Source: Cunninghamella blakesleeana (Eukaryota; Mucoromycota; Mucoromycetes; Mucorales; Cunninghamellaceae). From it: DNA of 64,000 nucleotides. The stretch is from the NCBI GenBank assembly GCA_017871115.1, contig JAFCIZ010000007.1, positions 1,488,001 to 1,552,000 on the forward strand. The letters are read 5' to 3'. The position numbers and the translations under genes were made by a program. This document shows positions 50,873-62,317 of the stretch, one piece after another (position 1 is the stretch's first letter; the number at the start of each line of letters is the position of its first letter). Under the pieces are notes generated by a model that saw nothing but the letters and a program-made list of their open reading frames with translations, was not told the origin of the DNA and did not search any database.

Positions 50873-50992
50873 AAATATAAAATAAACATATTTATTTAAT
50901 AAATGATATACACAATGAAATAATAATATTAAAAATATAAAATAAGCACATTTATTTAATAAATGGTGTACGTAATGAAATAATAATAACAA
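50873..50992 (+). repeat. Imperfect 60-bp tandem duplication
   Basis: Two adjacent copies begin at 50873 and 50933. They share long blocks such as TTTATTTAATAAATG and AATGAAATAATAAT and differ at about eight positions. Confidence 0.85.
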
Positions 50993-51071
50993 TAATATTA
51001 AAAATAAGAATCATAAATAAATATTTATACTACATACACAAATATTAATAAGCTTTTGGCAAAATTTATTC

Positions 51072-51353
51072 TTAAATACCGTGCTGATCTACACTGAGTT
51101 TATATACTACAGCTAACTGAGCCTCATTTTCTTCTTTTAACCTTTTTCTCATTTTTTTAATACTATGAACCACATACCATAGTGTCAATGATAACATGAA
51201 TAACCCAATAACAATAATTAAAATATATCTATGATCTTGATTTAGCCAACCAGCTGTATTATCAGGTTCATTTGTTTCTTGAGCTGAGACCATTATTACT
51301 TGATGAAATAAGATGGTGAAATAAATTATGTTTATCAATATAAAGGTATACAT
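51072..51353 (-). CDS. Small predicted secretory/membrane protein, 93 residues
   Basis: A single open frame with the layout of a type I membrane protein. It has a hydrophobic leader of about 24 residues ending in VSAQ, a short acidic and Asn-rich lumenal part (ETNEPDNTAGWLNQDHR), one transmembrane helix (YILIIVIGLFMLSLTLWYVV), then a basic cytosolic stretch (KKMRKRLKEE) and tail. A second in-frame Met at residue 21 would remove the leader. The topology follows the positive-inside rule, which is why I keep it although it is short. No family recognised; there is no intron to confirm the frame. Confidence 0.5.
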   Translation of the reverse strand: MYTFILINIIYFTILFHQVIMVSAQETNEPDNTAGWLNQDHRYILIIVIGLFMLSLTLWYVVHSIKKMRKRLKEENEAQLAVVYKLSVDQHGI

Positions 51354-52379
51354 AAATATATATGCGTACTTATTTTATATATTTTTTTAAAAAATATAGA
51401 AATAAAAAAGAAAAAAGAAGAAAAGAAATGGAAAAAAATCAATAGGAATAATATTAAAGTACATGTATATTCATTTAATATTTGGAATAAATGATGCTAG
51501 ATTGTTATAATGCATACATTATTTATAGAAAGAAGAGTAGAGCATAGGGGGTTGGTCTGTTGCTGCCATAATATTTAGTAAATAATTGCTATAAACTTGT
51601 TTTTATGATTATATATAATAAAAATTATTTTAGTGCCTAAGCAACTTTTATCTATTTATGGTAAAAAAAAGGTTATCCAAAGATTCAAGAATCATCAATT
51701 TGTTAGAAAAACTTTAAATAGGGTACTATATATGGTATAAGCTGATGACGACTATCCAACTTTTCCAATTTTTTACCGTATATAATATATATATATACAT
51801 ATATATACTTAATTCTTATTATTATCTAAACAAATATATATATATTTTATAATATGCTAATATGAAAAAACACCCATTATTTATTTCATTTCATTTTATT
51901 TAAATTGGTCTATACGTAGATAGGTTTGTTACTTACACATTGCCGCGGATTAAGGCTAAATTTAGCACCCGATTAAATTTTATGGTGAAATAATCTTTAT
52001 TTTTCTATAAAAGTAAATCAATTTATGACAATCCAACTCTTTTTTTTTTGGTTGTATCTTTATGGCTCTACATTTAATATAATTTATATAAAACATCTAT
52101 TTAAGCTAAAATCCTATGTAATATCAATATATATGTTTATATATTCATTAATATCTTTTTTTATTTTTTAATGAAAATCTAAATAAAAGTATATAAAGAA
52201 GTGATCAAAATCTGAGTTTTAAAATCGAACGTTTTCTATATATGGGGTTTTAAAAATCACACAATTTTTTTTCGTTTTCTCTTTCTTTTACTTCTTTTTA
52301 ATATTATATTATTTAAAACCAAACATTAATATAGCTTGAACGTTTTCAATATCTAACTATTATTATTATTATTTAAAAT
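51354..52379. promoter_or_regulatory. Divergent region upstream of the P450 gene
   Basis: 1 kb, AT-rich. It contains a GC-richer island at about 51940-51975 (with CCGCGG and two near-matching TAAGGCTAAATTTAGCACC arms) and a pyrimidine tract at 52263-52301, about 80 bp before the P450 ATG. Confidence 0.5.
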
Positions 52380-54641
52380 ATGAGTGATAATTCCGTAACT
52401 AAAATGGCAGGAATGGCAGGTACAGCTTCACTTTTAGCAGTAGCTGCATTAGCCCTTAAATACAATGACAGAGCTCTCTTTGATGAACATAACCCTGGCA
52501 TTCCTTATTCAAAAGGCTATCCTCTTCTTGGTACTTTACCCCATTTACTTAGAGAAAAACAAAACATTCACGACTTTACTTTACAATCATTCACTAAGCT
52601 CGATACATTAACTTTGTAAGTTTATTATATATGTATATTTATATATAAATATGCCGTGAATGCCAATTAATCATTACTGCTTTTTTTTTTTTATTGTTTT
52701 TATTTTATTTATATCTATTTTTAGCTCTGTCTCTATGTTGGGTGTTCCTCACTCAGTCCAAACCATTGATCCTGCTAATGTTGAACATATTTTGAAAAGT
52801 AAATAATATTCATCCTATTAATTTTTATCATAATATTATTAAATGTATGAAAGGTTATTAATTATTCATATTAAAAATGTATATTTTTCTTTTTATATTT
52901 TTTAAATATTTAAATAGCTAATTTTGAAAATTATGTCAAAGGGCCCAGATTTAACTCATCAACAGGCGACCTTTTAGGCCATGGTATTTTTAATGCAAAT
53001 GGGGAACAATGGAGATGGCAAAGAAAGGCAGCTTCTTTAATTTTTAATGTTAAAAATTTCCGTGATCACTTTACAGAGTAAATAAGAGAAAAACAATAAT
53101 AATATATTAATCGTATATATATATATATATATATATATGCATGTATGTATATATGAAATAATAATTAATCATCTTTTTTTTATTATCGCCAATTTATTAT
53201 TTTTATATTATAGTGTATTTGTGGATGAAATGCGAATTATGAATAAAATCTTTGATAAAGCCATTGAAAATAATAAGATTGTTGATTTACATGATATGAT
53301 GTTCCGATTCACTTTGGATAGTTTTGTATTGTAAGCTGAATATAGAAATAGAAGAATGAAATGATTTTATGCTTTTCTCACCAATGCATTATTATACATA
53401 TTAAAATAATTACTTTTTAACTAATTTGTGTAACTTTTCTTTTTATTACATGTTTTCTTTTTTTAATAATAGGCTTGGTTTTGGTGTTGATATTAAAGGG
53501 TTAGAAAGTGAAGGCAAGGTACCATTTGCAGACTCATTTGACACATTACAACGCAATGCTTTTGAAAAGTTTATCAATCCATTTATTAATGCTCAATTAG
53601 CCATCCAAAAATTACTCCACCCTAGTCGACCTACACCAGATGATCATTTAAAGGTCATAGATGACTTTGCTAAATCTGTCATTGCTCAACGCCGTGAAGC
53701 CATTGCTGCTGGTGAAGAACATAAAGATTTATTATCTCGTTTTATGAATGCTACTAATGAATACAATGAAACCTTGGATGATAAAGAATTACGCGATACT
53801 ATTATGAATTTCATTATTGCTGGAAGAGATACGACTGCCCAAGCTTTATCTTGGACCTTTTTGATGCTTATGTCTCATCCTCGTGTTGAAGAAAAATTAG
53901 TTAAAGAAATTAAAGAAAATATTCCAGATGAAATAGAAACAGACTCTCCTGCTCTTTATGAAGCCATTAAAGAAATGAATTATGCTCACGCAGTGTAAGT
54001 GTTTAATATAGAAACATAAGTATCACTTTTTTTTTTTTAAAAAAAAAAAAAGAACAGACATACAAACTTACGAATAATAATAATCATTTGTAATTTATCG
54101 TAAATGTATTCTCATCAACTTATTATTATTGTATTATAGATTTTATGAAGTATTACGTCTATTCCCCTCAGTTCCAGCAAATCAAAAATACGCATTAAAT
54201 GATGATATTTGGCCAGATGGTACTCGTATTCGTAAAGGTGATTATGTCAATTGGGGACCATGGGCACAGGTATTTATTATTATTATTAACTTATTTAATT
54301 CAATCGATTTATTTATTTACATATTTAATCTTTTTTATTTATCTAAATAGGGACGAAGTGAAAAAATTTGGGGAGCCGATGCAAAACAATTTAAACCTGA
54401 AAGATGGGTGAATGAAGATGGTACCATTCGACGTGAAACTCAAGGAAAATGGCCAGCTTTCCATGCTGGACCTCGTGTTTGTTTAGGTCAAAATTTAGCC
54501 ACTTTAGAAGCTTTGGTAGCCTTATCCATGTTACTCAAACGATATAAATTTAGTTTAATACCTGGTCAAAATATTACATATGATACTTCCTTAACCTTAC
54601 CAATGAAAGATGGTCTTCGCGTTACTATTGAAAGACGATAA
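52380..54641 (+). CDS. Cytochrome P450 monooxygenase (CYP52/CYP704-like clan)
   Basis: Seven exons, 52380-52615, 52725-52798, 52918-53077, 53214-53330, 53473-53994, 54140-54269 and 54351-54641, give 509 residues. The N-terminus has a weak hydrophobic segment (about 9-26). Core signatures: WRWQRKAAS in helix C, I-helix AGRDTTAQAL (about 311), K-helix YEVLR (ExxR, about 372-375), PERW (about 429) and the haem loop FHAGPRVCLG with the axial Cys near 457. FHAGPR replaces the more common FGxGxR but keeps the essential residues. The AGRDTT motif, WGPWA segment and TFLML style resemble fungal fatty-acid or alkane omega-hydroxylases; early-diverging fungi have related expanded families. Substrate is not determinable. 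It should be anchored in the ER and use cytochrome P450 reductase. Confidence 0.93.
53116..53140 (+). repeat. TA run in P450 intron 3
   Basis: About eleven TA units lie shortly after the donor at 53078. Confidence 0.75.
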
Positions 54642-55656
54642 ATTATATATAATTATTTGAAATCATTATTATAAGAGTTACTTCGTTCCTTTTTTTTTTT
54701 ATTTTATTTTATTTTATTTATATATCTACTGCGTATTTAATAATTTTTTTTAACTATATCATCTATATATCTATCTTTTATTTATATAACATTCATTATT
54801 ATATTTTCTTTCCTTTTTATACATTCATTAAAATAATACACACCTATGTTTTATTTTAAATACAAGTTATTACACACTCATTTTTTTTAAATGATCTAAA
54901 AATAATAAGTGCATAAAAAATAAGATAAAAAAAAGACTTGCAGGTAATACTATTATCATTTTTTTTTATTGATATTCAGCATGTGTTATCACATGATTTT
55001 ATACTCAGTTGATGCTCTATGTCAACCATTGATTCCGGCATTGCCCTTTTTGTGTTTAAAAAAAAGTTTCAAGTTATGATAAGAAAAAAAACTGACATAT
55101 GTAGAAATAACAATAAGCACTACCATTTAATAAAACTGAATCTCAAATAGATAATAGATAAAAACAAACCCTTTCAATAAAAAAAATAATATTATGCTTA
55201 AAATTAATATCGTATATCATATATTATATATTGTATATATATTGTATTAGTTATATGTATTATGATTTTTTAATTTACAGTTTAATTAATATATTAATTT
55301 GACAACTCATAATCTTTTAGGATTGATAATTTTCAAAGTGTATCACCCCACATTTTTTTTTTATTATTGCTAAGGGAATAAATGAGAGAGAGAGAGTATT
55401 TCCCCGCACTTTTTATTAGGGACCAAAGGGTTAGCTGGGATTGAATTATTTTTTTATTACTATTTTCATATTCTTCATTTGTAATTCTTTTTTAGTAAAA
55501 AGAAAAGAGAAAAAATTAAAAACGAAAATAAAAAGTCAAGTGGTGGTTTTTCATTTTTATTTTATTTTTCACTTTTCTTTTTCCTTTTCCTAACTTTTTC
55601 CTTTTTTTTTGGTATTAAGCTTTTTCTTAAAAAATATTAAATAAAAAAAAAAAACT
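54642..55656. promoter_or_regulatory. Upstream region of the bHLH gene
   Basis: 1 kb between two plus-strand genes. CCCCGC at 55402-55407, next to a GA repeat (55385-55396), lies about 250 bp before the ATG. A pyrimidine tract occupies about 55555-55615. The 3' end of the P450 gene is at the left. No coding sequence recognised. Confidence 0.5.
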
Positions 55657-57117
55657 ATGCAAATAGCAATGGACCCTCACTACGACCCTTCTCATAAAGC
55701 TTCTAGTATTACAAGTACCACTAGTACTAATAGTTGGGATACTGTTCCTTCTTTAGCTACTTCAAGTGTGTGTGATATAGATTCTCCGTTAATAAAAGAT
55801 CAACCTACCTTTGAAGGTGAGTGTTTTGATTATAATCAAATCATATTTATTTAAAAACTAAACAATATTTATCATGTCTTTCTTTTTATAGATTCATTAC
55901 AAACTAGTAATGATCGTGAATATTTAACAATGTATTTTAACGAAGTAAACAATGATCAATCAAATTTTAATAATAATCATCAACATTTTTTAAATCATTT
56001 ATTCACAGAAGAAAAATCAAACAATAAAGTAAAGAAGAAAAAAAAAAAAATTAAAAAAGATGCTATACGTTATATCAACATTTACAATATAAATATAATA
56101 TGTATAATTTATTCATTTTTTTTTTTTTAATAATAATGATAGGAATGTAATAGTAATCCTTCCAACCTATTACGCAATACAGAAAATACACCTATCTATT
56201 TACATCAAAGTCATGAAATTACCGTTCCACATTCAACAAAATTATCTAATGAAACCAATAAACTTATTAAACCTGAACCTATTAATTCCATTAATAATAA
56301 CGAACAAGTAGAAGAAGAAGATGATACATCAAGTGTTTTATCAAAAAGATCAAGACAAGCAAGAGAATTATTGACCGAAGATGAAAAGCGAGCCAACCAT
56401 ATCGCCTCTGAACAAAAACGAAGAAATACAATAAGAAGTGGTTTTAAAGAAATGACAGAAATTATACCCACCTTAAAAAATATCAACAACTCCAAAAGTA
56501 CAATATTATTTAAAGCGGTAGAATATATTCGACATCTTGATAAACGTAATCGCGGTTTACGAGAAAAATTAAATGCATTACAGCTACGTTTGGAAGTAGA
56601 AGGTAGAATGAATGGTTTAATAAGAACCCCTTATCATTTATTACATCGTCGTCATCAACAGCAATCATCACCACATCACCATTATTTAAATGACCATCAA
56701 AATAAAAAAAGTAGATCAAATCATCATCATTCTCACTCGCATCTTCCTCCTGAAACCATGGCCGCTCTTATTGCCCATAAAAATCAACAAAAACAATTAG
56801 AATTATTACAAGAACAATTAAGATATCAACAGCAATTATTAGCTAAACATAACATTCCAACAAATGGTTTAAATTCTTCTTCATTATATAATTCAATTTC
56901 TATTCCAACAGATCATACATCTTCATATCATCATCATCATCATCGTGCTTCTGTAAATAGCCCTTCATCTTCATCCACTACTATTACTTCTTATCCTTCT
57001 TCTTCTCAACACCGTTTAAGTGCTCCTGCCTTAGTAATGCCAAATATGGTAGAAGATGGTTGGAATCCAACTTCAACATTAAATACTCCAAGTTTCAATA
57101 TTCCTGCTGATGAATAA
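55657..57117 (+). CDS. bHLH leucine-zipper transcription factor (Ino4/Mlx-like basic region)
   Basis: Exons 55657-55816, 55892-56028 and 56143-57117 encode 423 residues. The basic region and helix 1 (about 180-205) read RANHIASEQKRRNTIRSGFK. This holds the H, E and RR positions that contact CACGTG/CANNTG E-boxes, and is followed by MTEIIPTLK. A loop with NNSKSTILFKAVEYIRHL forms helix 2, and a short Leu heptad region follows (LREKLNALQLRLEVE). The N-terminus is Ser/Thr- and acid-rich. The C-terminus contains Gln, His and Ser runs, including H-rich blocks and a Gln/Leu helix (LELLQEQLRYQQQLLAKH) that may add dimer contacts. HIASEQKRR resembles Ino4 and Max/Mlx-type proteins. The target genes are unknown; lipid or carbohydrate control would be typical of relatives. 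Confidence 0.9.
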
Positions 57118-58257
57118 ATTATAATTTTCCCCTCCCCTCCCCTTCCACATATGCTTTAAATACTACTATTATTATTTATTATCAATATTTTTTATTAGTT
57201 TACATATGTTTTTTTTTTTATTCTTATTCTTATTTTTTATTATTGCTTATTATTACTATTTTATTTCTCTATGTATCATCTACCTATGTAGTTATTTATT
57301 TTTTATTATATGTTTTTTTTATCATGGATACCCCACTTTTTTCTTTTTTTTTTTAGTATGTATAAAAAAAAAAAAATCTTGGCTGTGTTTTTTTTTATTT
57401 TTATTTTTTAATCATGTATTTTATTGATATATATTAATAATTTGTAAAACTATAAAAATTGAGTACAATTATTTATCAAAAAACAAAAACGAAAACAATT
57501 TACTTGTGTTACTATCTAATATATATATATATTGGTCAGCCCGTTTATTAAAAAAAAAAAAGACCACACGTGTTGAATTTCATAACTTTTTTATTCATTT
57601 TTTATCCATCTTTTTAGTATAAATATTTTTTTTTTCTTATATAGCTTTTTTTTAATTTTTCATTTGTATAGTATTAATAAAAAAATATTCTTTTATAAAA
57701 AAAAAGTAGAATATAGATGTTTAAAATTCATTTTTATAGGTTGAGTCAAGTATGATTTTAATTGGGTAAGTTCTTAATTTTTTAATTTTTTTTAAAATTC
57801 CGGCACGAGCTTGACCATAGTTTTGTGAAAATAATAAAAAAAATTTGGAAGGCTTTTTTAAACAATTCTTTCTTCTTCATATTTTTACTCGAGGCTTGGC
57901 TGAAGGCTTATAGTAGTATCGCTTTTCCTCACAAACAACTCCGTCTTACAAAAAGGTATTGCATACATACAGTTTGCATAAAAAGATATAATCTATATCA
58001 GTTACTAAAAAAAAAGTGAAAGGCCATTGATTTTTGTTTTTTTTTAAAAATGAATATTTCTTACTTTTTTTTTTTATTTCAAATTAATAATACACTATTT
58101 TACATGATATTATAACATCATCATCTAATATGCTCCTCACCCACTCACTCACTCACTTTCTTCTTATTAATATTTATTATCATCTAGTTTTATTAAAGAG
58201 GCAACCATAATTCTTTTATATAATTACAAACTTTAATCAGTATAATAAAAATAAATA
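57118..58257. other. Intergenic region upstream of the Myb/C2H2 gene
   Basis: 1.1 kb. Mostly T-rich with long homopolymers. It includes a less AT-biased block at about 57795-57965 and a CACT repeat at about 58136-58158. Open frames are low-complexity; no gene called. Confidence 0.5.
58136..58158 (+). repeat. CACT tetranucleotide repeat
   Basis: About four tandem units (CACCCACTCACTCACTCACT), roughly 110 bp before the ATG of the Myb/C2H2 gene. Confidence 0.75.
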
Positions 58258-61200
58258 ATGGCAAGAGTACATCTCTTTTCAACTTCGCCATATAATGAAA
58301 AAAGACGTAAATTAAATAATAATAATAATATCAATAATAATAATAATAATAATATTGATACAAATGACAATCAGTCTTCAGCTATCAATGAACTTCATCG
58401 TTTATCGCAGTTAAGTCAGCCTTTTCCACCCACTTTACCTGACGATTCACATTCACTAGACGTTACAGCTGTTCCTTCACCAATATCTACTTCCATGTCC
58501 AGTTCTCCTTTAATATCATCTTCATCGTCTGTTGAACATAAAGATATGAACAAAGACATTTCATCCACTTCAAACTTACGCTCTGGCGCTGCTTTGACAG
58601 CTGCTTTATTACAAAATGCTCCAACAGATATGGATCTTGTTAGTGCTTTTGCTGCTATTTTATCTGGAAAACCAGGTATGATATAAAAAAAACTGCGAAA
58701 TGTATATAAAATAGAATATATTAAAAAGATTAATGTGAAATGATTTTATTCTCTCCTTATTTATTCTTTTAATTTCTAATATATATATATATATATATAT
58801 GTATAAATAGAATCGTTACAATTACTATGGGATAAAGTACAGCAAAAAAGAGATTCCATTTCGACAGATACAATTCAACGTCAGGATATATCTAAAGGAA
58901 AACAATCAAATGAAACGCCTAGTACTGATATCATGGAACAAGAGGCTGCTGCGACAGCTTTACAGTTATTAGGATTAGCATCAGAAAAAAGAGCTAGTAT
59001 TGATGAAGGAAAAGATAAATCAACAACAAATGTTTCCTCGGTGGTACCTGGATCATCATCAGAATCAATGGAAACTATTCAATCAGCATCTGTAAATGCT
59101 AATACACCTTCAAATACAATAAATACTACCGCTACCACCACATCTAATAATAACAATAACAATAATAATAATACAGCATCTACAACAGATATAGAAGCAG
59201 CTAATGCTACAGCTGTCGCTGCGGCTGTATTACGCCAGGCATTGGCTCAGCAAACTCAACAACAACAACAACTGCAACAACAAGCAACTTTGAATAAATT
59301 AGATAATAGTGCCATGTTATTAGCTAATTTTGCTGGATTAATAGCTCCACAACAAGCTACATCAAATACAACTTCACCTATTTCCACAAATAGTAACTCC
59401 AGTTCTAGTAATAATAATAATAATAATAATAACAATACTACAGCTACAACTACTACTACGGAAGCAATGGAGCTCCAAGAAGAAAATATGCAAGATTATA
59501 AACGTGGTACATGGACTCGTGAGGAAGATGAATTGTTACTAATGGGTATTAAGAAATTTGGATATGGAAGATGGAAAGAAATTGCAAATACAATCCCTGG
59601 AAGAAAAGGAAAGCAGTTGAAACAACGATGGGATAATACTTTAGCATCTAAATATGTGGATCGTGAGTTACTTCAAAATAAATTAAGACATGAAGACCAA
59701 TTAACTAAACTTCAACAACATTTAGAAGCCATTACTTCGGCAGTCAATTCATCTAATTTAGCTTCGCATTTACCTCTATCAACTTCTTCAGCACCAGCAT
59801 CAACTCTTTCTAATACCACCATCAATAAAGTAAATAATGAACCAGTAGTCTCCTCCTCTCCTTCTTCCTCCTCATCACCAACCTCAACATCGGCTAATTT
59901 GTTATCGTCACAAAAATCGACTATTGTACCAAAAGTTGAACAAGCCGACTGGACTGAAATTGCTCATAAAATCACAGAAAAAGTAAGAGAAGGTGATCAA
60001 GAAGGAATCGAAGCATTATTATCTCAAGCATTATTAGGCACTGGACAGCCATTAGACAGTACATCATCTACATCCTCTTCTCATTCTTCCTCCGTTTTAA
60101 AATCTGATTCAGAAAATGTATCTACTAATACTTCAACTATAACCGCAACTAATAATAATAATAATACCAATAATACCAATACTACTACTGCTACTACTGT
60201 TAATAATAATAATAACCAAATAAAAATCGAACCAAATACATCCTCATCTTCATCATCGTTAGATAATGCAACATTAAATGATATTGATTACAATAATAAT
60301 AATGATAATACCACTAATAATAATAATAATACAAACGCAAATCCATCTATAACCTCTGTATCAACATCCTCACCATCTTCATCTAATGCTACACCCCGTA
60401 CAACATCCACTTCCTCATCTACTACCAATACATCTATATTAAATTATGCAGATGCAGCTGCTCTATCATTATATCAACAGCTTAGTCAACATCAGCCTTC
60501 TACAGATGGAAGCGATTCATCCACTAACCCAATGGCTAATCCATTAGCAACTATTCAAGCTTTAGCTAATAATCAGTATTTTTTAACAAACCTATTTGCT
60601 AATGTAGAAGGTGCAAATAGTGAAGCTGCATTAGCGGCGGCAGCAGCGGCAGCAGCAGCGGCAGCAGCAGTGGCTCATGCAACGGCAAATAATCAAGCTG
60701 GGAATGTAGGTGCATCTTCTGTAGCAACCGATGCAACAGCACTTTTAGCAGCAACTATGAGATCGCACCTTAATAATACAAATAATAATAACAATCATAA
60801 CAATAATAATACTGGCACTAGTGGTAATAATAGCAATACAACGGCAAATGGATCTTCTGCAACAGCCACATCCAAATCATCATCATCGTCGTCATCAAGT
60901 ACTGGTAATCATAAAAGGCGAAGATCTGATCCTGCATTAGCTAATACGCAAAGTGAAGCCATGTCTATATATGCTTCTTCAGCACCTATTACTACTTTAG
61001 TAAATAATCAGCCTCAAACAGTGTACCCTTGCTTATTCCCCAATTGCGGTAAAGCCTTTGCAAGATTATACAATTTAAAATCACATTCAAGAACTCATAC
61101 AGATGATCGCCCTTTCAGCTGCCATTTATGTAACACAGCTTTTAGTCGAAATCATGATTTAAAACGTCATTTAAAAACTCATGTAGGTGAAAAACCATAT

Positions 61201-61392
61201 AAGTGTGCAGGTTGTCAAAAAACTTTTTCAAGGTAAAATTAAAAATATATAAAAATATATATATATCTATATTATTGATTTATTTATTTACTTCTATTTT
61301 TTCTTATCCGTTAATCTTATTTTATTAGATTGGATGCCTTAAAACGTCATAAAAGTAATGCTAGAAATCAAGCCGTTTGTCTTGATGCCTAA
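58258..61392 (+). CDS. Transcription factor combining a Myb/SANT domain and C2H2 zinc fingers
   Basis: Exons 58258-58675, 58811-61232 and 61329-61392 give 967 residues. One Myb/SANT repeat (about 369-425) begins KRGTWTREEDELLLMGIKKF and continues GYGRWKEIANTIPGRKGKQL with KQRWDNTL, retaining the three spaced Trp. The far C-terminus has two classical C2H2 fingers (CLFPNCGKAFARLYNLKSHSRTH, CHLCNTAFSRNHDLKRHLKTH) and a third (CAGCQKTFSRLDALKRH) completed by the last exon, ending RNQAVC-x3. The linkers TDDRPFS and GEKPYK are standard. The finger order resembles the Crz1/Azf1 type. Between and before these domains are Asn, Thr, Ser and Gln runs and a poly-Ala tract (about 748-760) typical of disordered activation regions. 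A nuclear DNA-binding role is certain by domain; target sequence and process are unknown. Confidence 0.88.
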
Positions 61393-62317
61393 AAAGTTTT
61401 CTAGTTGCCTATTTTTTTTCTTCATATATGTATATCTATTATTTTTATATTTACTATGTTAATATTATATATATATTTCATATTGTTATTTATTTATTTT
61501 TATTCCATCCTCTGTAACTTTATAGTAGTAGTTTCTTATTATTGTTATCATTATATTTCGTACTTTTTTTTTTAATTTATATTCTCCAAAATAATTACAT
61601 GTGTACAATTGTTTGTTCCCTTCCTCTTTACCTCTATATATCCTATATATTTCTTTTTTAAAAATATGTTATTATAGTACAAATAAATATAATGTCTTGT
61701 TAGTACAACTTGATATACACTGTATTGATTTCTTAAAAAAGATGTTATTTTTCCTTTAAATTTCATAAATCCAAACGTTTATTACTAAAAAATAGTATAT
61801 ATTATATATACTTTATTATTAGTGATATAGTAAAATTCAAAAACTAGAGATCTGCTACTTACAGCTAAAAAAATGAAATCAGCGTAGATTCCACCAATTG
61901 TTTAAAATTTCAAAAAAAAAGAATATCATAGTAAAATGATTTTTAAACATAAAAAAATCGAAAAAAGCAGCCTCCTGATTTTCATTTTTTCAAATATCAA
62001 CATATTATTTAAATATTTTTTATTATACAAGTATCCTAATCACTTTCCGAATACATATTCATATATACACAATTTCATTTATTATAGTATAGATAATAAT
62101 CCTTTGACGATGTTATATATTTATCGTTATAAAAACGTTTTCTTAATTTAATATTTTATTTTAGAGTTTTTTTATTATTTTGATATATGATATTTTTTAC
62201 ATAAGCTAAAAAAAAAAAAAAGATAAATATATATAATACTTTGTTTTAGATAATGCGTAATGATCTGATGTTTTTTAATAAACCAAGATATATATGAAGA
62301 TAAAAAAAGAAACATAA
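61393..62317. other. Convergent intergenic region, no gene seen
   Basis: 925 bp between the 3' ends of the Myb/C2H2 gene and the nucleoporin gene. A/T homopolymers dominate. Short open frames are rich in Phe, Tyr, Ile and Asn and look random. Confidence 0.5.

Larger units (their letters stand above)
49842..51071. other. Intergenic region with a hairpin and a 60-bp duplication
   Basis: 1.2 kb between two minus-strand small genes. Visible are a 14-bp direct repeat (TTTTATTAGTGGTA twice, about 50133-50160), a strong hairpin at 50775-50816 and a 60-bp tandem duplication at 50873-50992. A 78-residue open frame at 50310 looks non-coding. Confidence 0.6.

Noticed and set aside
57796..57809. AATTCCGGCACGAG, close to the EcoRI cDNA-library adaptor AATTCGGCACGAG
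   Set aside because: It has one extra C, and the sequence on both sides continues as ordinary A/T-rich genomic DNA, so contamination is not supported.
57825..58019. 64-codon plus-strand frame upstream of the Myb/C2H2 gene
   Set aside because: It begins and ends in A/T homopolymers and shows no domain; more likely leader or intergenic DNA.
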